DNA from: Luteithermobacter gelatinilyticus | Lineage (GTDB): Bacteria > Pseudomonadota > Alphaproteobacteria > Sphingomonadales > Emcibacteraceae | DNA: 64,000 nucleotides | Direction of reading: 5' to 3' | NCBI RefSeq assembly: GCF_005849285.1 | Contig: NZ_CP040517.1 | Coordinates: forward strand, 1,556,501 to 1,620,500 | Part shown: piece by piece, positions 52,481 to 61,639 of the stretch | Position numbering within the stretch: position 1 is the stretch's first letter | Layout: each line of letters starts with the position of its first letter | The notes under the pieces: model-generated | Told to the model about the DNA's origin: nothing | Databases searched by the model: none | Seen by the model: the letters and a program-made list of their open reading frames with translations, nothing else | Program-made: the position numbers and the translations under genes

Positions 52481-53517
52481 TTCAGTTGATCCGACAGCAA
52501 ACTCACCCCTAGTGCATAATAGTTTGAACAATTATAGCTGAGTATAGCCCGGAAGTTCCGGTATGTCAGGTAGGCGGGCCCGTCCTTGCCCGCCGGCATG
52601 ACCAACGATGCCTTGAAATCCCGATCCCCCACATCGGGAAGATCAGAACCATAAATGGTTTTCACGCCCAGTTCGGACCATTCCTTGAGACTGAGCTGCC
52701 GGCTATGATGTTTCAGAGCACGCCTACAGCTACGTGGTGGTTCGGTCTGCTTGACCTTTTCCCATAACTCTTCCACATTTTCCGGCAGACGCACCTCGCG
52801 ACCCCAAGTGCGGTCTTCGCGCCAGCCATGTTTTTTCAGATAATTGGCGATCGAAGCAAACACATCGGCCTGATCCACCCAAATATCCTTCCGGCCATCC
52901 CGGTTGTAATCATAGGCAAAGGTGAAAAAGCTTGACGGCATGAACTGCCCCTGCCCCATCGCCCCGGCCCAGGACCCCTTCATATTTTTCGGGTCAATAT
53001 GCCCCTGATCAAGAATCTCCAGCGCCCGTAACAGTTCCCGCCGGAAAAAAGCGGGCCGGCGCATGTCATACGCCAGGGTGGCCAGGGCTTCGATCACATA
53101 ATAGCCGCCGGTATACCTGCCGTAATTGGTCTCCATACCCCATATGGCGGCAATAAAACGGGGTTGTACCCCCATGTCGCGTCCCACTTTGGTCAGCACC
53201 TCCTGGTGCTCAGCCATTTTTTTCCGGCCGAGTTCAATACGGGCCGGACTGACCCGACGGCCGATATATTCGGCAAAGGTCTGGGTAAATTCAGGCTGGC
53301 GGCGGTCCAGTTCTATGATTTTCGGTACCGGTTGAACACCGTCCAGGGCCACGGCAAGGGTGTTTTCGGATATGCCTTGCTCACGGGCTTCCCGTTTCAG
53401 TTCTTCAAGCCACTGCTTAAAACTCAGGGGATTGGCGGGAATGCTGTCTTTTGCCTGCGCTGCCCCAATATTTAACAGTATCCCGATCAGCCCCATCAAC
53501 AGTACGGTATATCTCAT
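52477..53517 (-). CDS. mltB: Lytic murein transglycosylase, MltB family
   Basis: 346 residues. A signal peptide ends at AQA. The catalytic glutamate is in IWGMETNYGRYTGG, with the MGQGQFMPSSFFTFA and DGRKDIWV segments typical of the SLT_2 domain. A putative peptidoglycan-binding C-terminal segment follows (NFRAILSYNCSNYYALGV). It releases anhydromuropeptides, the substrates recycled via AnmK. It is the first gene of the minus-strand run mltB-rlpA-dacA-tmk-holB-metG-tatD. Confidence 0.95.
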   Translation of the reverse strand: MRYTVLLMGLIGILLNIGAAQAKDSIPANPLSFKQWLEELKREAREQGISENTLAVALDGVQPVPKIIELDRRQPEFTQTFAEYIGRRVSPARIELGRKKMAEHQEVLTKVGRDMGVQPRFIAAIWGMETNYGRYTGGYYVIEALATLAYDMRRPAFFRRELLRALEILDQGHIDPKNMKGSWAGAMGQGQFMPSSFFTFAYDYNRDGRKDIWVDQADVFASIANYLKKHGWREDRTWGREVRLPENVEELWEKVKQTEPPRSCRRALKHHSRQLSLKEWSELGVKTIYGSDLPDVGDRDFKASLVMPAGKDGPAYLTYRNFRAILSYNCSNYYALGVSLLSDQLK

Positions 53518-53597
53518 TTTGCCTGAATAGCCCCTGTTTTGCGGTTATTACCTGCACAGCCCCTATGTTCCGTTCTTGCGGTTTGGTCAAACTGCCC

Positions 53598-53619
53598 ATG
53601 TTCGCCTCATGTTCGCCTC
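53598..53619. repeat. Two tandem 11 bp repeats creating a GTTC-N7-GTTC match
   Basis: ATGTTCGCCTC occurs twice in a row, 80 bp before the mltB start codon. The repetition creates GTTC-N7-GTTC (53600-53614), which resembles an alphaproteobacterial LexA site but is explained by the repeat alone. Confidence 0.6.
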
Positions 53620-53762
53620 ATGGGTTTGGGACATGGATTCATATATCAGTCCCCAACAAGAACGGAAGCTCATGCTGTTCCCAAATCGTGACCATATCAT
53701 GGCATAAAAGACCATTTGCACCATATTTACAAGCCATTATTAAAAACTTGTGAATTCGGATC

Positions 53763-53790
53763 TTGACCTGATACTTGCGATAAGATAAAT
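53763..53790 (+). promoter_or_regulatory. Promoter of tRNA-Ser
   Basis: TTGACC (53763-53768) and ATAAAT (53785-53790) with a 16 bp spacer, about 27 bp before the tRNA 5' end. Spacing and position fit a sigma70 promoter for a tRNA gene. Confidence 0.5.
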
Positions 53791-53817
53791 CCTAGCCCAC
53801 GGCATTTCATTCGCTAC

Positions 53818-53907
53818 GGAGAGGTGGCAGAGTGGTTGAATGCACCGGTCTTGAAAACCGGCAAGGGTGCAAGCCCTTCGTGGGTTCGAATCCCACCCTC
53901 TCCGCCA
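53818..53907 (+). tRNA. tRNA-Ser (anticodon TGA)
   Basis: 90 nt including encoded CCA. The acceptor stem GGAGAGG pairs with CCTCTCC. The anticodon stem CCGGT/ACCGG holds the loop CTTGAAA with anticodon TGA (53852-53854). A long variable arm (AAGGGTGCAAGCCCTT) is diagnostic of class II tRNA-Ser. The T-arm has GGTTCGAATCC. It reads UCA and related serine codons. Confidence 0.98.
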
Positions 53908-54037
53908 CTATGCACTGCACGACAGCGTTTCTCTGCGCTTCCCTGCTTTTGCAGCAGCAGACTAAGTCACCCCCCTAAACGTGCTTCCCAAAGAAGCTTA
54001 ACGGCACTTTGGCGGTTTCGGGCTGGCCATGCCATAG

Positions 54038-54214
54038 GCGGATATTGCCGAGCGCTATGGTCCCTGCACCACTTGCTATAATCGATTTGTTCACTAATCG
54101 GTTTGTTCAGTGGCGAAGGCGGGTGTCTGTCAGCGGCTTTTCGACGCGATCTTTCAGGTCCATGACGGTAACCTCCTCATGATCGACAGCAGCTGTGCCC
54201 GTGTGCATCAACAG
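54038..54214 (+). pseudogene. Degenerate IS5-family transposase fragment
   Basis: One frame reads ADIAERYGPCTTCYNRFVH, then a TAA stop (54095-54097), and later VAKAGVCQRLFDAIFQVHD and MIDSSCARVHQ. This is the middle of IS5/IS427-group transposases, including the region of the first catalytic aspartate (MIDSS). A 16 bp duplication (54081-54096 and 54097-54112, one base different in the shared part) and an apparent one-base loss nearly cancel out in frame but leave a stop. No start, no terminal inverted repeats and no 3' part are seen. It lies between two tRNA genes. Confidence 0.78.
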
Positions 54215-54284
54215 GAAAGTTTCCCGATATTTTCAATGGCTTGAAAAAAGCAGAAATTTTGTACCACAGAGGGGAAAACCTTAA

Positions 54285-54331
54285 ATAAAAAACCCTTGGA
54301 TATCTGCTAACGCATTAATACCCAAGGGTTT
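54285..54331 (-). terminator. Terminator of tRNA-Lys
   Basis: On the minus strand AAACCCTTGG and CCAAGGGTTT form a 10 bp stem around a loop of about 22 nt, followed by a T-run (TTTTTTATTT with the stem end). It starts 6 bp after the CCA end of the tRNA. Confidence 0.75.
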
Positions 54332-54336
54332 TAAAT

Positions 54337-54412
54337 TGGTGAGCCCTGAAGGATTCGAACCTTCGACCTACTGATTAAAAGTCAGTTGCTCTACCAACTG
54401 AGCTAAGGGCCC
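54337..54412 (-). tRNA. tRNA-Lys (anticodon TTT)
   Basis: 76 nt on the minus strand including CCA. The acceptor GGGCCCT pairs with AGGGCTC (one G-U). The D-arm is GCTCAGTTGGTAGAGC, the anticodon loop ACTTTTAATC gives anticodon TTT, and the T-arm is GAAGGTTCGAATCCTTC. It reads AAA and AAG. Confidence 0.98.
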
Positions 54413-54427
54413 GTAAAAGATGAGCGG

Positions 54428-54456
54428 AACATAAAGTCAGTTTCCCGGATGGTCAA
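54428..54456 (-). promoter_or_regulatory. Promoter of tRNA-Lys nested in the tgt terminator
   Basis: On the minus strand TTGACC (54456-54451) and TATGTT (54433-54428) are separated by 17 bp. The -35 lies in the loop of the hairpin at 54436-54468 and the -10 directly after its stem. The -10 is 16 bp before the mature 5' end of the tRNA. Confidence 0.6.
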
Positions 54457-54468
54457 TAGGAAACTGAC
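54436..54468 (-). terminator. Hairpin after the queA-tgt genes
   Basis: GTCAGTTTCC (54436-54445) and GGAAACTGAC (54459-54468) are perfect 10 bp inverted repeats with a 13-nt loop. They lie 20 bp after the tgt stop. On the minus strand the stem is followed by TTTATGTT. It probably ends the tgt transcript, and it surrounds the tRNA-Lys promoter -35. Confidence 0.65.
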
Positions 54469-54488
54469 ACTTTTTTTAAAAAATTTTC

Positions 54489-55631
54489 TTATAGCGGATC
54501 AATGTCGCCAAGCGCCCTTTTGGCATGAAAATCAGCCACATACTGTTTCAGTTTTCCGGCCGCAATGGCGGCGCGCAATCCTGCCATAAGATCCTGAAAA
54601 TAGGTCAGATTATGTTCCGTCAGCAGCATGGCCCCCAGAATCTCGCCACTACGGATCAGATGCGAAAGATAGGCCCGGCTGTATTTCGTGCAGGCATCAC
54701 ACCGGCAGTCTTCATCCAGAGGCCGCGGGTCATCCGTATGGCGGGCATTTTTCATATTCACTGCCCCTCGCCGGGTAAAGGCCTGTCCCGTGCGGCCCGA
54801 CCGGGTCGGCAGCACACAGTCGAACATGTCAATGCCGCGCTCGACGGCCCCGACAATATCATCGGGTTTGCCCACCCCCATCAGGTAGCGCGGTTTGTCT
54901 GTGGGCATTTTGGGCATGGTAAAGTCGAGCACCTCGAACATCACCTGCTGCCCTTCGCCCACCGCAAGGCCGCCAACGGCATACCCGTGAAAGCCGATCT
55001 CGGTGAGCGCGGCGATAGACTCCTGCCTCAGGTCCTCAAACACCCCGCCCTGCACAATGCCGAACAAAGCATTCTTTTCCGCATGTTCAGACCCATTGTG
55101 AAAGGCGTCAAAAGAACGTTTGGCCCAGCGCATGCTGAGCCGCATGCTGTCTTCCGTCTGTTTTCGGGTGGCGGGATACGGCGTGCATTCGTCAAACGCC
55201 ATCACGATGTTAGAGCCCAACAATCGCTGGATTTCCATACTGCGTTCCGGGCTGAGCAAATGACGACTGCCGTCAATATGGGACTGGAAAGCCACGCCCT
55301 CCTCGCTAATTTTCCGAAGCTGCGCCAGGGACATCACTTGAAACCCACCGGAATCGGTCAGAATCGGCCGCTCCCAGTTCATGAATTTGTGTAACCCCCC
55401 TAGATGATGAATCCGTTCCGCCGTGGGCCGGAGCATCAAATGATAAGTGTTGCCCAAAAGAATATCCGCCCCCGTGGCCCGCACGGTTTCCGGTTTCATG
55501 GCCTTGACCGTAGCCGCCGTCCCCACCGGCATAAAGGCGGGCGTGCGAATATCCCCGCGCCAGGTTTTCAAGACCCCGGTGCGCGCCGATCCGTCGGTCG
55601 CCTCGATGTGCAGCTTGAAATTATCCTTCAC
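54489..55631 (-). CDS. tgt: tRNA-guanine transglycosylase
   Basis: 380 residues. It exchanges guanine 34 for preQ1 in queuosine tRNAs. The active-site aspartates are in [12 protein letters not shown] and [14 protein letters not shown]; the zinc site is [17 protein letters not shown] with its histidine. Length is normal. It follows queA with a 4 bp overlap. Downstream is a hairpin that also holds the tRNA-Lys promoter. Confidence 0.97.
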   Translation of the reverse strand: MKDNFKLHIEATDGSARTGVLKTWRGDIRTPAFMPVGTAATVKAMKPETVRATGADILLGNTYHLMLRPTAERIHHLGGLHKFMNWERPILTDSGGFQVMSLAQLRKISEEGVAFQSHIDGSRHLLSPERSMEIQRLLGSNIVMAFDECTPYPATRKQTEDSMRLSMRWAKRSFDAFHNGSEHAEKNALFGIVQGGVFEDLRQESIAALTEIGFHGYAVGGLAVGEGQQVMFEVLDFTMPKMPTDKPRYLMGVGKPDDIVGAVERGIDMFDCVLPTRSGRTGQAFTRRGAVNMKNARHTDDPRPLDEDCRCDACTKYSRAYLSHLIRSGEILGAMLLTEHNLTYFQDLMAGLRAAIAAGKLKQYVADFHAKRALGDIDPL

Positions 55632-56668
55632 AACTGGTCCTCACGAAATAACAGACTGCTGTCGCCATAGGAATAAAAACGATACCGTTCTTCAATGGCA
55701 TGGTGATAGGCCGCCTTCATTGTTTCCAACCCGGCAAAGGCCGACACCAGCATAAACAGAGTGGACCGCGGCAGATGGAAATTGGTCATCAGCATATCCA
55801 CACAACGGAACTTGTATCCCGGCGTAATAAAAATATCCGTGGAATCGGCAAAGGGGCGTGTGTGCCCGCTTTCGTCCGTCGCAGCTTCCAGCAGGCGCAA
55901 CGACGTGGTGCCCACAGCAACGACCCGCCGTCCTTCGGCGTGGGCGCGGTTAATCTCCTCCGCCACGTCCGGGGTAATCTCGCCCCATTCCTCATGCATT
56001 TTATGATCGCGGGTGTCCTCCACTTTAACCGGCAGGAAGGTACCGGCCCCGACATGCAGGGTGACCTGGACGCGTTTTACGCCGATTTCGTCAATTTTGT
56101 TCAGCAGGGCCGTTGTGAAATGCAGTCCGGCAGTGGGAGCCGCGACGGCCCCGTCTTTTTTGCTATAGACGGTCTGGTAATCCTCACGGTCCCGCGCATC
56201 TACCGGCCGTTGTGAAGCGATATAGGGCGGCAGAGGCATGACCCCCACTTCATCAAGCGCCTGGCGCAGGGCCGATCCCGCCCGGTCAAACCGTAAAGTG
56301 ACTTCACCGCCTGCGCCCTTGTCCGTTACCGTACAGAACAGCTTGTCCTGAAAACTGATCTCGTCACCCACTTTCAGTTTCTTGGCCGGGCGGGCAAACG
56401 CCTTCCAGAGCCCCTCATCCTTCTGCTGATGCAGGGTAAATTCAACTTTGCCCAGCCCCCGTCTGCCGCTCAGGCGCGCCGGAATCACCCGGGTATCATT
56501 AAAGACCATCACGTCACCGGGATTAAGATAATCTGTAATATCCGCCACACGACGGTCTTCAAGGTCCTTGCCTCGCACCACAAGAAAGCGCGCCCCGTCG
56601 CGATTTGCGACGGGGCGAAGCGCAATCAGCTCCCGCGGGAGTTCAAAGTCAAACAGGTCAACCTTCAA
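55628..56668 (-). CDS. queA: S-adenosylmethionine:tRNA ribosyltransferase-isomerase
   Basis: 346 residues. It converts preQ1 to epoxyqueuosine on tRNA, acting directly after Tgt. Motifs are [38 protein letters not shown] and [16 protein letters not shown]. It overlaps tgt by 4 bp. Upstream, 72 bp separate it from ppiB. Confidence 0.97.
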   Translation of the reverse strand: MKVDLFDFELPRELIALRPVANRDGARFLVVRGKDLEDRRVADITDYLNPGDVMVFNDTRVIPARLSGRRGLGKVEFTLHQQKDEGLWKAFARPAKKLKVGDEISFQDKLFCTVTDKGAGGEVTLRFDRAGSALRQALDEVGVMPLPPYIASQRPVDARDREDYQTVYSKKDGAVAAPTAGLHFTTALLNKIDEIGVKRVQVTLHVGAGTFLPVKVEDTRDHKMHEEWGEITPDVAEEINRAHAEGRRVVAVGTTSLRLLEAATDESGHTRPFADSTDIFITPGYKFRCVDMLMTNFHLPRSTLFMLVSAFAGLETMKAAYHHAIEERYRFYSYGDSSLLFREDQL

Positions 56669-56740
56669 TGTTCACCCCGATATTCATCCTAATATCCACT
56701 CCAATGGTCCCCCCATGCTGACCCCATGTTGACCCGTGAG

Positions 56741-57271
56741 CTACTGTTCCACATCCGCAGCAACCTGCATTTTTACAATGATGTCCGGATCGGTAAAGCC
56801 CGGCCCCTCCCCAGGTTTGATATTGTCCACAAACTGCATGCCTTCGACCACCCGTCCCCAAACGGTATATTGTCCGTTCAGGTGCATGGCCGGCTCAAAA
56901 CAGATAAAAAACTGTGAATCCGCACTGTTGGGGTCCATCGCCCGAGCCATGGACACGGTCCCGCGCAGATGCGGCAGGTCGTTAAATTCCGCCGGCAGGT
57001 TTTGCCCCGATCCACCGGTACCATCCCCTTTCGGGTCTCCGGTCTGGGCCATGAAGCCTGGAATCACCCGGTGAAAGGTTAAGCCGTCATAAAACCCTGC
57101 CCGGACCAATTCCTTGATTCTCGCCACATGTTTGGGCGCTTTATCCGGATACATTTCAATCACCACCCGACCATCTTTCAGGTCAAGGTAAAGGGTATTT
57201 TCCAGATCCATGGCGTGTGCTCCTGCCGTCATCAAGAAAACGGTCAAAACCGCCTTCAACAAGTTTTTCAT
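56741..57271 (-). CDS. Cyclophilin-type peptidyl-prolyl isomerase with signal peptide
   Basis: 176 residues. A signal peptide (LLKAVLTVFLMTAGAHA) precedes the cyclophilin domain, so it is periplasmic. Typical active-site segments are present: GLTFHRVIPGFMAQTGDP, SQFFICFEP and YTVWGRVVEGM. Length and order next to coaD and queA match conserved alphaproteobacterial synteny. Catalytic residues look intact, unlike those of the second cyclophilin at 43,484. Confidence 0.94.
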   Translation of the reverse strand: MKNLLKAVLTVFLMTAGAHAMDLENTLYLDLKDGRVVIEMYPDKAPKHVARIKELVRAGFYDGLTFHRVIPGFMAQTGDPKGDGTGGSGQNLPAEFNDLPHLRGTVSMARAMDPNSADSQFFICFEPAMHLNGQYTVWGRVVEGMQFVDNIKPGEGPGFTDPDIIVKMQVAADVEQ

Positions 57272-57294
57272 GATTTATCACCTCGGAGAGTGCG

Positions 57295-57810
57295 TTATAC
57301 AGTTTTTCCCAGCTTCGCCAAGACTTTTTGCCGCACTGACGGCGATACAAAAGCCTTGATTTCCCCGTCGAAGATGGCGATTTCCTTCACTAGACGGGAG
57401 GCAATCGCCTGATAGGACGGATCCGCCATCAAGAATACGGTCTCCACATTCGGGTTAAGCTTGTAGTTCATGGCCGTCATTTGAAATTCATATTCGAAAT
57501 CCGACACAGCCCTAAGCCCCCGGATAATGATCCCGGCGCCGATTTCTTCGGCAAAGCTCATCAACAAAGTATCAAAGGGGCGAACCTCAATGGCCACCCC
57601 TTCGTTTTTTTCAATAAAGGCTGTTTCTTCACGCACCATCTCCACCCGCTCATCCAGATCAAAAAGCGGCTGTTTGGACGGATTGGTGGAAATCCCCAGA
57701 ACAAGACGATCAACAAGTTTGGCGCCCCGTTTGATAATATCAATATGCCCCAGAGTGATGGGATCAAAAGTTCCCGGATAGAGCCCGATACGTTCTTTTT
57801 TCTGGGTCAT
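57295..57810 (-). CDS. coaD: Phosphopantetheine adenylyltransferase
   Basis: 171 residues. It makes dephospho-CoA in the fourth step of CoA synthesis. The nucleotidyltransferase motif is GTFDPITLGHIDII with TxxH-type histidine, and RGLRAVSDFEYEFQM is the family signature. It starts 6 bp after the gyrA stop codon and precedes ppiB by 23 bp. Together with panE it places two CoA-pathway genes in the window. Confidence 0.97.
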   Translation of the reverse strand: MTQKKERIGLYPGTFDPITLGHIDIIKRGAKLVDRLVLGISTNPSKQPLFDLDERVEMVREETAFIEKNEGVAIEVRPFDTLLMSFAEEIGAGIIIRGLRAVSDFEYEFQMTAMNYKLNPNVETVFLMADPSYQAIASRLVKEIAIFDGEIKAFVSPSVRQKVLAKLGKTV

Positions 57811-57816
57811 AAGCCC

Positions 57817-60624
57817 TTATTCCTCCTTTGCGTTTCCTTCAAAAGACGATGTTCCGGAAGAGTCCGAACCGGATGTTTCCGTGTTTTCGATGGCTTCCGC
57901 ATTTTCGTCTACAACTTCATTCAGATCCCGGTTTTCCTCATCGTTCTCTTCACCATTCTCTTCATCGTCCTCCACATCCGTCAGACGGGCCACGGAAACA
58001 ACATGTTCCTCATCCCCCACCCTGAACAGGGTTACCCCCTGAGTGCTGCGTCCGGCGATTCTCACATCATGAACCGGCACCCGGATCAGACGCCCCAGAT
58101 CAGTCACCATCATCAGCTGATCCTGCGCCTCGATGGGGAACGCGGCCACCACGCTGCCATTGCGTTCGGAGGTTTCGATATTGATGATGCCCTGACCACC
58201 GCGGTTGGTTTGCCGGTATTCATAGGCCGAGGTGCGTTTGCCATAACCGTTGGCCGTCACGCTGAGAATAAACTCTTCCTGCGCCTCCAGTTCCGCAATA
58301 CGTTCCGCAGACAGGCCCTCAGGCAGTTCAACTTCTTCCCCCCGGCGCCGGGCCGCAGCATAACGCAGATAAGGGTCACGTTCTTCCATGGTGATGGTGG
58401 TGCTTTTCAACACGGACATGGACACCACTTCATCCCCTTCGGCCAGACGAATCCCTCTGACCCCATCGGAATTGCGTCCTTTAAACAGGCGTACGGCCGT
58501 CGCATTGAAACGGATACATTTGCCGTCCCGGGTCGCCAACAGCACATCATTGTCCTCAGCACATGCTGCAACCCCGATCAGGCGGTCATTCTCGCTCAGG
58601 CGAATGGCGATTTTGCCATTGGCGCGCACATTAACAAAATCGCTCAGCAGGTTACGGCGCACATTCCCCTTCGCCGTGGCAAAAACCGCATGCAGCTCTT
58701 CCCAGCTGTCTTCATCCTCAGGCAGCGGCAGAATGGTGGAAATGGTCTCCCCCTGGCTGAGCGGTAGAAGATTGATCAGCGCTTTGCCCTTGGATTGCGG
58801 CGTGCCCGGCGGCAATTTCCAGACTTTCAGCTTATAGACTTGCCCCAGATTGCTGAAAAATAACACCGGCGTGTGGGTGTTGGCCACAAAAACCGTTTGC
58901 AGAAAATCCTCATCTTTGGTCTGCATGCCGCTGCGGCCCTTGCCTCCACGCCGCTGCGCCCGATAGGTGTTAAGGGGCACCCGCTTGATATAACCGCTAT
59001 GGGTGACCGTCACGACCATGTCTTCACGCTGGATGAGGTCTTCGTCTTCGATGTCGCCCAGCCCGGCAGGAACGATTTCCGTGCGTCGCGGCGTAGCAAA
59101 CGCCTCCCGATAGGCAACAAATTCATCGCGCATGATGCCGTAAAGTTTTTCCCGACTGCGCAGGATTTCCAGATATTCCTCAATCTCGGCGGCAATTTTT
59201 TTCAGTTCTTCGCCAATTTCGTCCCGGCCCAGTGCGGTCAGACGATGCAGACGCAATTCCAAAATAGCCCGCACCTGGGTTTCCGACAGAATATATTTGC
59301 CGTCCACCACCCCGCGTCCCGGTTCATTGATCAGGCGAATATACCCTTCAACATCCACTGCATCCCATTCCTCGGCCATGAGCGCCTCGCGGGCCGCCGC
59401 CGGATTGGGAGCCTTGCGAATCATCGCCACAATCTTATCCAGATTGTTGACCGCAATTACCAGCCCTACCAAGACATGGGCCCGATCCCGGGCCTTGCCC
59501 AGCAGATATTTGGTCCGCCGGGTGATGACTTCCTCGCGGAACTTGACAAAGGCTTCGATAATCTGGCGCAGGTTAAGAAGTTCCGGTTTGCCATTATTCA
59601 GGGCCAGCATGTTACAGCCGAAACTGGTTTGCAACGGGGTATAGCGGTACAGCTGGTTCAGCACCACATCCGCCACCGCGTCGCGTTTGATTTCCACGAC
59701 CACCCGCACGCCCTCACGGTCGGATTCATCACGGATATCTCCAATGCCTTCGATACGTTTGTTGCGCACCGTTTCAGCAATGGTTTCGATCATACGGGAT
59801 TTATTCACTTGATAAGGAATTTCCGTGATCACAATGGCTTCCCGACCATTGCGTGTTTCCTCGATGTGGGTCTTGCCGCGCATCATCACCGATCCACGCC
59901 CGGTCATATAGGCAGACCGGGCCCCGGCCGCTCCCATAATCAGGCCACCGGTGGGAAAATCCGGCCCTGGCACCAATTCGATGAGCTCTTCCAACGTCAC
60001 TTCCGGGTTGTCAATAAAGGCACAGCAGGCATCCAGAACCTCCCCTAGATTATGAGGCGGGATGTTGGTTGCCATACCGACGGCAATCCCCCCTGCCCCA
60101 TTCACCAGAAGGTTGGGGAACCGGGCCGGCAACACCACCGGTTCCAGTTCGGATTCATCATAGTTCGGATGGAAATCAACCGTATCCTTGTCGATGTCCT
60201 CCAAAAGTCCGCTGGCCGCCTTATCCATGCGGGCCTCGGTATAGCGCATAGCCGCTGGCGGGTCACCGTCCATGGAACCAAAATTGCCCTGCCCGTCAAT
60301 CAACGGCAAACGCAGGGAGAACGGCTGGGCCATACGGACCATCGCATCATAAATGGCACTATCCCCGTGGGGATGGTATTTACCCATCACATCCCCGACC
60401 ACGCGCGCCGATTTACGATAGGGTTTGGTCCAGTCATAGCCGTTCTCATACATGCTGTAGAGAATACGCCGATGCACCGGCTTCAGACCATCACGCACAT
60501 CCGGAAGGGCCCGGGACACGATCACGCTCATGGCGTAATCGAGGTAGGAGGATTTCATTTCCTCCTCAATAGTGATGGTAGAAATGTTCGGATCCTGGGG
60601 GTCTAGAACGGTGTTCTCACTCAA
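57817..60624 (-). CDS. gyrA: DNA gyrase subunit A
   Basis: 935 residues. The breakage-reunion subunit has catalytic tyrosine 128 in [12 protein letters not shown] and a quinolone-determining region [20 protein letters not shown] with Ser89 and Asp93 intact, the sensitive type at those two positions. The C-terminal beta-pinwheel repeats follow ([20 protein letters not shown] is the GyrA box region). The last 60 residues are strongly acidic ([14 protein letters not shown]). The start codon is TTG at 60624, with AAGGGA upstream. It is followed at once by coaD. Confidence 0.97.
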   Translation of the reverse strand: MSENTVLDPQDPNISTITIEEEMKSSYLDYAMSVIVSRALPDVRDGLKPVHRRILYSMYENGYDWTKPYRKSARVVGDVMGKYHPHGDSAIYDAMVRMAQPFSLRLPLIDGQGNFGSMDGDPPAAMRYTEARMDKAASGLLEDIDKDTVDFHPNYDESELEPVVLPARFPNLLVNGAGGIAVGMATNIPPHNLGEVLDACCAFIDNPEVTLEELIELVPGPDFPTGGLIMGAAGARSAYMTGRGSVMMRGKTHIEETRNGREAIVITEIPYQVNKSRMIETIAETVRNKRIEGIGDIRDESDREGVRVVVEIKRDAVADVVLNQLYRYTPLQTSFGCNMLALNNGKPELLNLRQIIEAFVKFREEVITRRTKYLLGKARDRAHVLVGLVIAVNNLDKIVAMIRKAPNPAAAREALMAEEWDAVDVEGYIRLINEPGRGVVDGKYILSETQVRAILELRLHRLTALGRDEIGEELKKIAAEIEEYLEILRSREKLYGIMRDEFVAYREAFATPRRTEIVPAGLGDIEDEDLIQREDMVVTVTHSGYIKRVPLNTYRAQRRGGKGRSGMQTKDEDFLQTVFVANTHTPVLFFSNLGQVYKLKVWKLPPGTPQSKGKALINLLPLSQGETISTILPLPEDEDSWEELHAVFATAKGNVRRNLLSDFVNVRANGKIAIRLSENDRLIGVAACAEDNDVLLATRDGKCIRFNATAVRLFKGRNSDGVRGIRLAEGDEVVSMSVLKSTTITMEERDPYLRYAAARRRGEEVELPEGLSAERIAELEAQEEFILSVTANGYGKRTSAYEYRQTNRGGQGIINIETSERNGSVVAAFPIEAQDQLMMVTDLGRLIRVPVHDVRIAGRSTQGVTLFRVGDEEHVVSVARLTDVEDDEENGEENDEENRDLNEVVDENAEAIENTETSGSDSSGTSSFEGNAKEE

Positions 60625-60961
60625 GAAAATATCCCTTAATTTATACTTTTACTTTCGGGTCTCTTTTGTCACTCTGCTTTGTCACTCTGCCCTGGCCTGT
60701 TCCAACAGGACATGGCCGGGCAAGAGGCAGAAAAATGCAGCCCAATTGATAGCAATTCCCCATGAGCATGGCAAGGATTTAGGCGCCTGGGACAGGAACC
60801 GTTTTTCAGCTTCCTTTTTCCGGCAACTTTTCCAGGTGTCAAAGGTCGGTTCATCCTCACATGATCATAACGCCAAAAGGCCCCAGCCTGATGACCGGGA
60901 CCCCAAATATTCAAGAAACATTCAGCCGAAAATAATCAGCCAGAAATAAAAAGAAACAGGC
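60625..60961. other. Intergenic region between gyrA and ssb
   Basis: No gene seen in 337 bp. It should hold the gyrA promoter (minus) and the 3' end of ssb. A 13 bp tandem repeat (TTTGTCACTCTGC, 60665-60690, two exact copies) lies 41 bp upstream of gyrA. A TATAAA-like box for gyrA (minus) is near 60636-60641, without a clear -35. Confidence 0.6.
60665..60690. repeat. Two exact tandem 13 bp repeats upstream of gyrA
   Basis: TTTGTCACTCTGC is repeated once directly, in the presumed promoter region of gyrA. It may be an operator pair or a slippage product. Confidence 0.75.
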
Positions 60962-61438
60962 TTAGAACGGAATCTCATCATCCAGATCGCCCCCCCCCGC
61001 AGCAGGACCGGAAGAAGATCCGCCGCCATAGTTAGACGCTCCGTTATCCTCAAAAGTATCACTGCCGCCATAGCCCCCGCCTTCACCCTTGCTGTCCAGC
61101 ATGGTCAGCTCGCCGCGGTATTTCTGCAGCACTACTTCCGTTGTGTATTTTTCCACGCCCTGCTGGTCCGTCCATTTACGGGTTTGCAGCGCGCCTTCCA
61201 CATAAATCTTGGACCCTTTGCGCAGATATTGTTCCGCAACCCGGCACAGCGCCTCGTTAAAGATGACCACCCGGTGCCATTCAGTGCGCTCCTTACGCTC
61301 CCCTGTTATCCGATCCTTCCAGCTCTCGGACGTGGCCAGACTCAATGTCACCACCGGGGAGCCGTCCTGGGTATGCCGTACTTCCGGGTCCCGCCCTAGA
61401 TTCCCCACCAGAATGACCTTGTTGACGCTACCTGCCAT
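60962..61438 (-). CDS. ssb: Single-stranded DNA-binding protein
   Basis: 158 residues. The OB-fold ([20 protein letters not shown] through [19 protein letters not shown]) is followed by a Gly/Ser-rich linker and the acidic tip DLDDEIPF, which recruits partner proteins. It is divergent from uvrA. An SOS box between them, 123 bp upstream of ssb, may affect both, as in E. coli, where uvrA and ssb are divergent and both SOS-linked. Confidence 0.97.
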   Translation of the reverse strand: MAGSVNKVILVGNLGRDPEVRHTQDGSPVVTLSLATSESWKDRITGERKERTEWHRVVIFNEALCRVAEQYLRKGSKIYVEGALQTRKWTDQQGVEKYTTEVVLQKYRGELTMLDSKGEGGGYGGSDTFEDNGASNYGGGSSSGPAAGGGDLDDEIPF

Positions 61439-61560
61439 TTTTATCTTCCTTTAATCCGTATTCTGTTGTTAAACGTATTCCAACCATAACGGCTGCCAAG
61501 CGATCTGCAAAGCAAATTTGCAGGTTTTTGAACGCCGGTTTCCGCCCAAACCACCAATGA

Positions 61561-61575
61561 GAACAAAATAAGAAC
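61561..61575. promoter_or_regulatory. Candidate LexA (SOS) box GAAC-N7-GAAC upstream of uvrA
   Basis: GAAC (61561-61564), seven bases, GAAC (61572-61575): the direct-repeat operator known for alphaproteobacterial LexA (GTTC-N7-GTTC on the other strand). It abuts a -35 TTGACA (61576-61581), 65 bp before the uvrA start, so LexA would block the promoter. Such a motif is expected about twice per 64 kb by chance; the location is what supports it. Confidence 0.75.
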
Positions 61576-61639
61576 TTGACATCTTTCCAAAAAAGACCAC
61601 ATTGCACATAATTCCATCGTTTCAGGGTGCGTATGAAAA

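Larger units (their letters stand above)
53518..53817. other. Intergenic region between mltB and tRNA-Ser
   Basis: No gene seen. It should hold the mltB promoter (minus) and the tRNA-Ser promoter (plus). It contains an 11 bp tandem repeat at 53598-53619 and an ATG-rich stretch without ribosome sites. Confidence 0.6.

Noticed and set aside
53600-53614. LexA box GTTC-N7-GTTC upstream of mltB
   Set aside because: It is created by an 11 bp tandem repeat, such motifs are expected about twice in a window of this size, and mltB is not a typical SOS gene.
53824-54081. An open frame beginning inside tRNA-Ser
   Set aside because: Its first third is the tRNA gene itself and the rest lies out of frame across the IS5-family remnant.
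58873-60048. A 391-codon plus-strand open frame inside gyrA
   Set aside because: It is antisense to a strongly conserved protein, and its translation is rich in unlikely His/Phe/Gln patterns typical of shadow frames.
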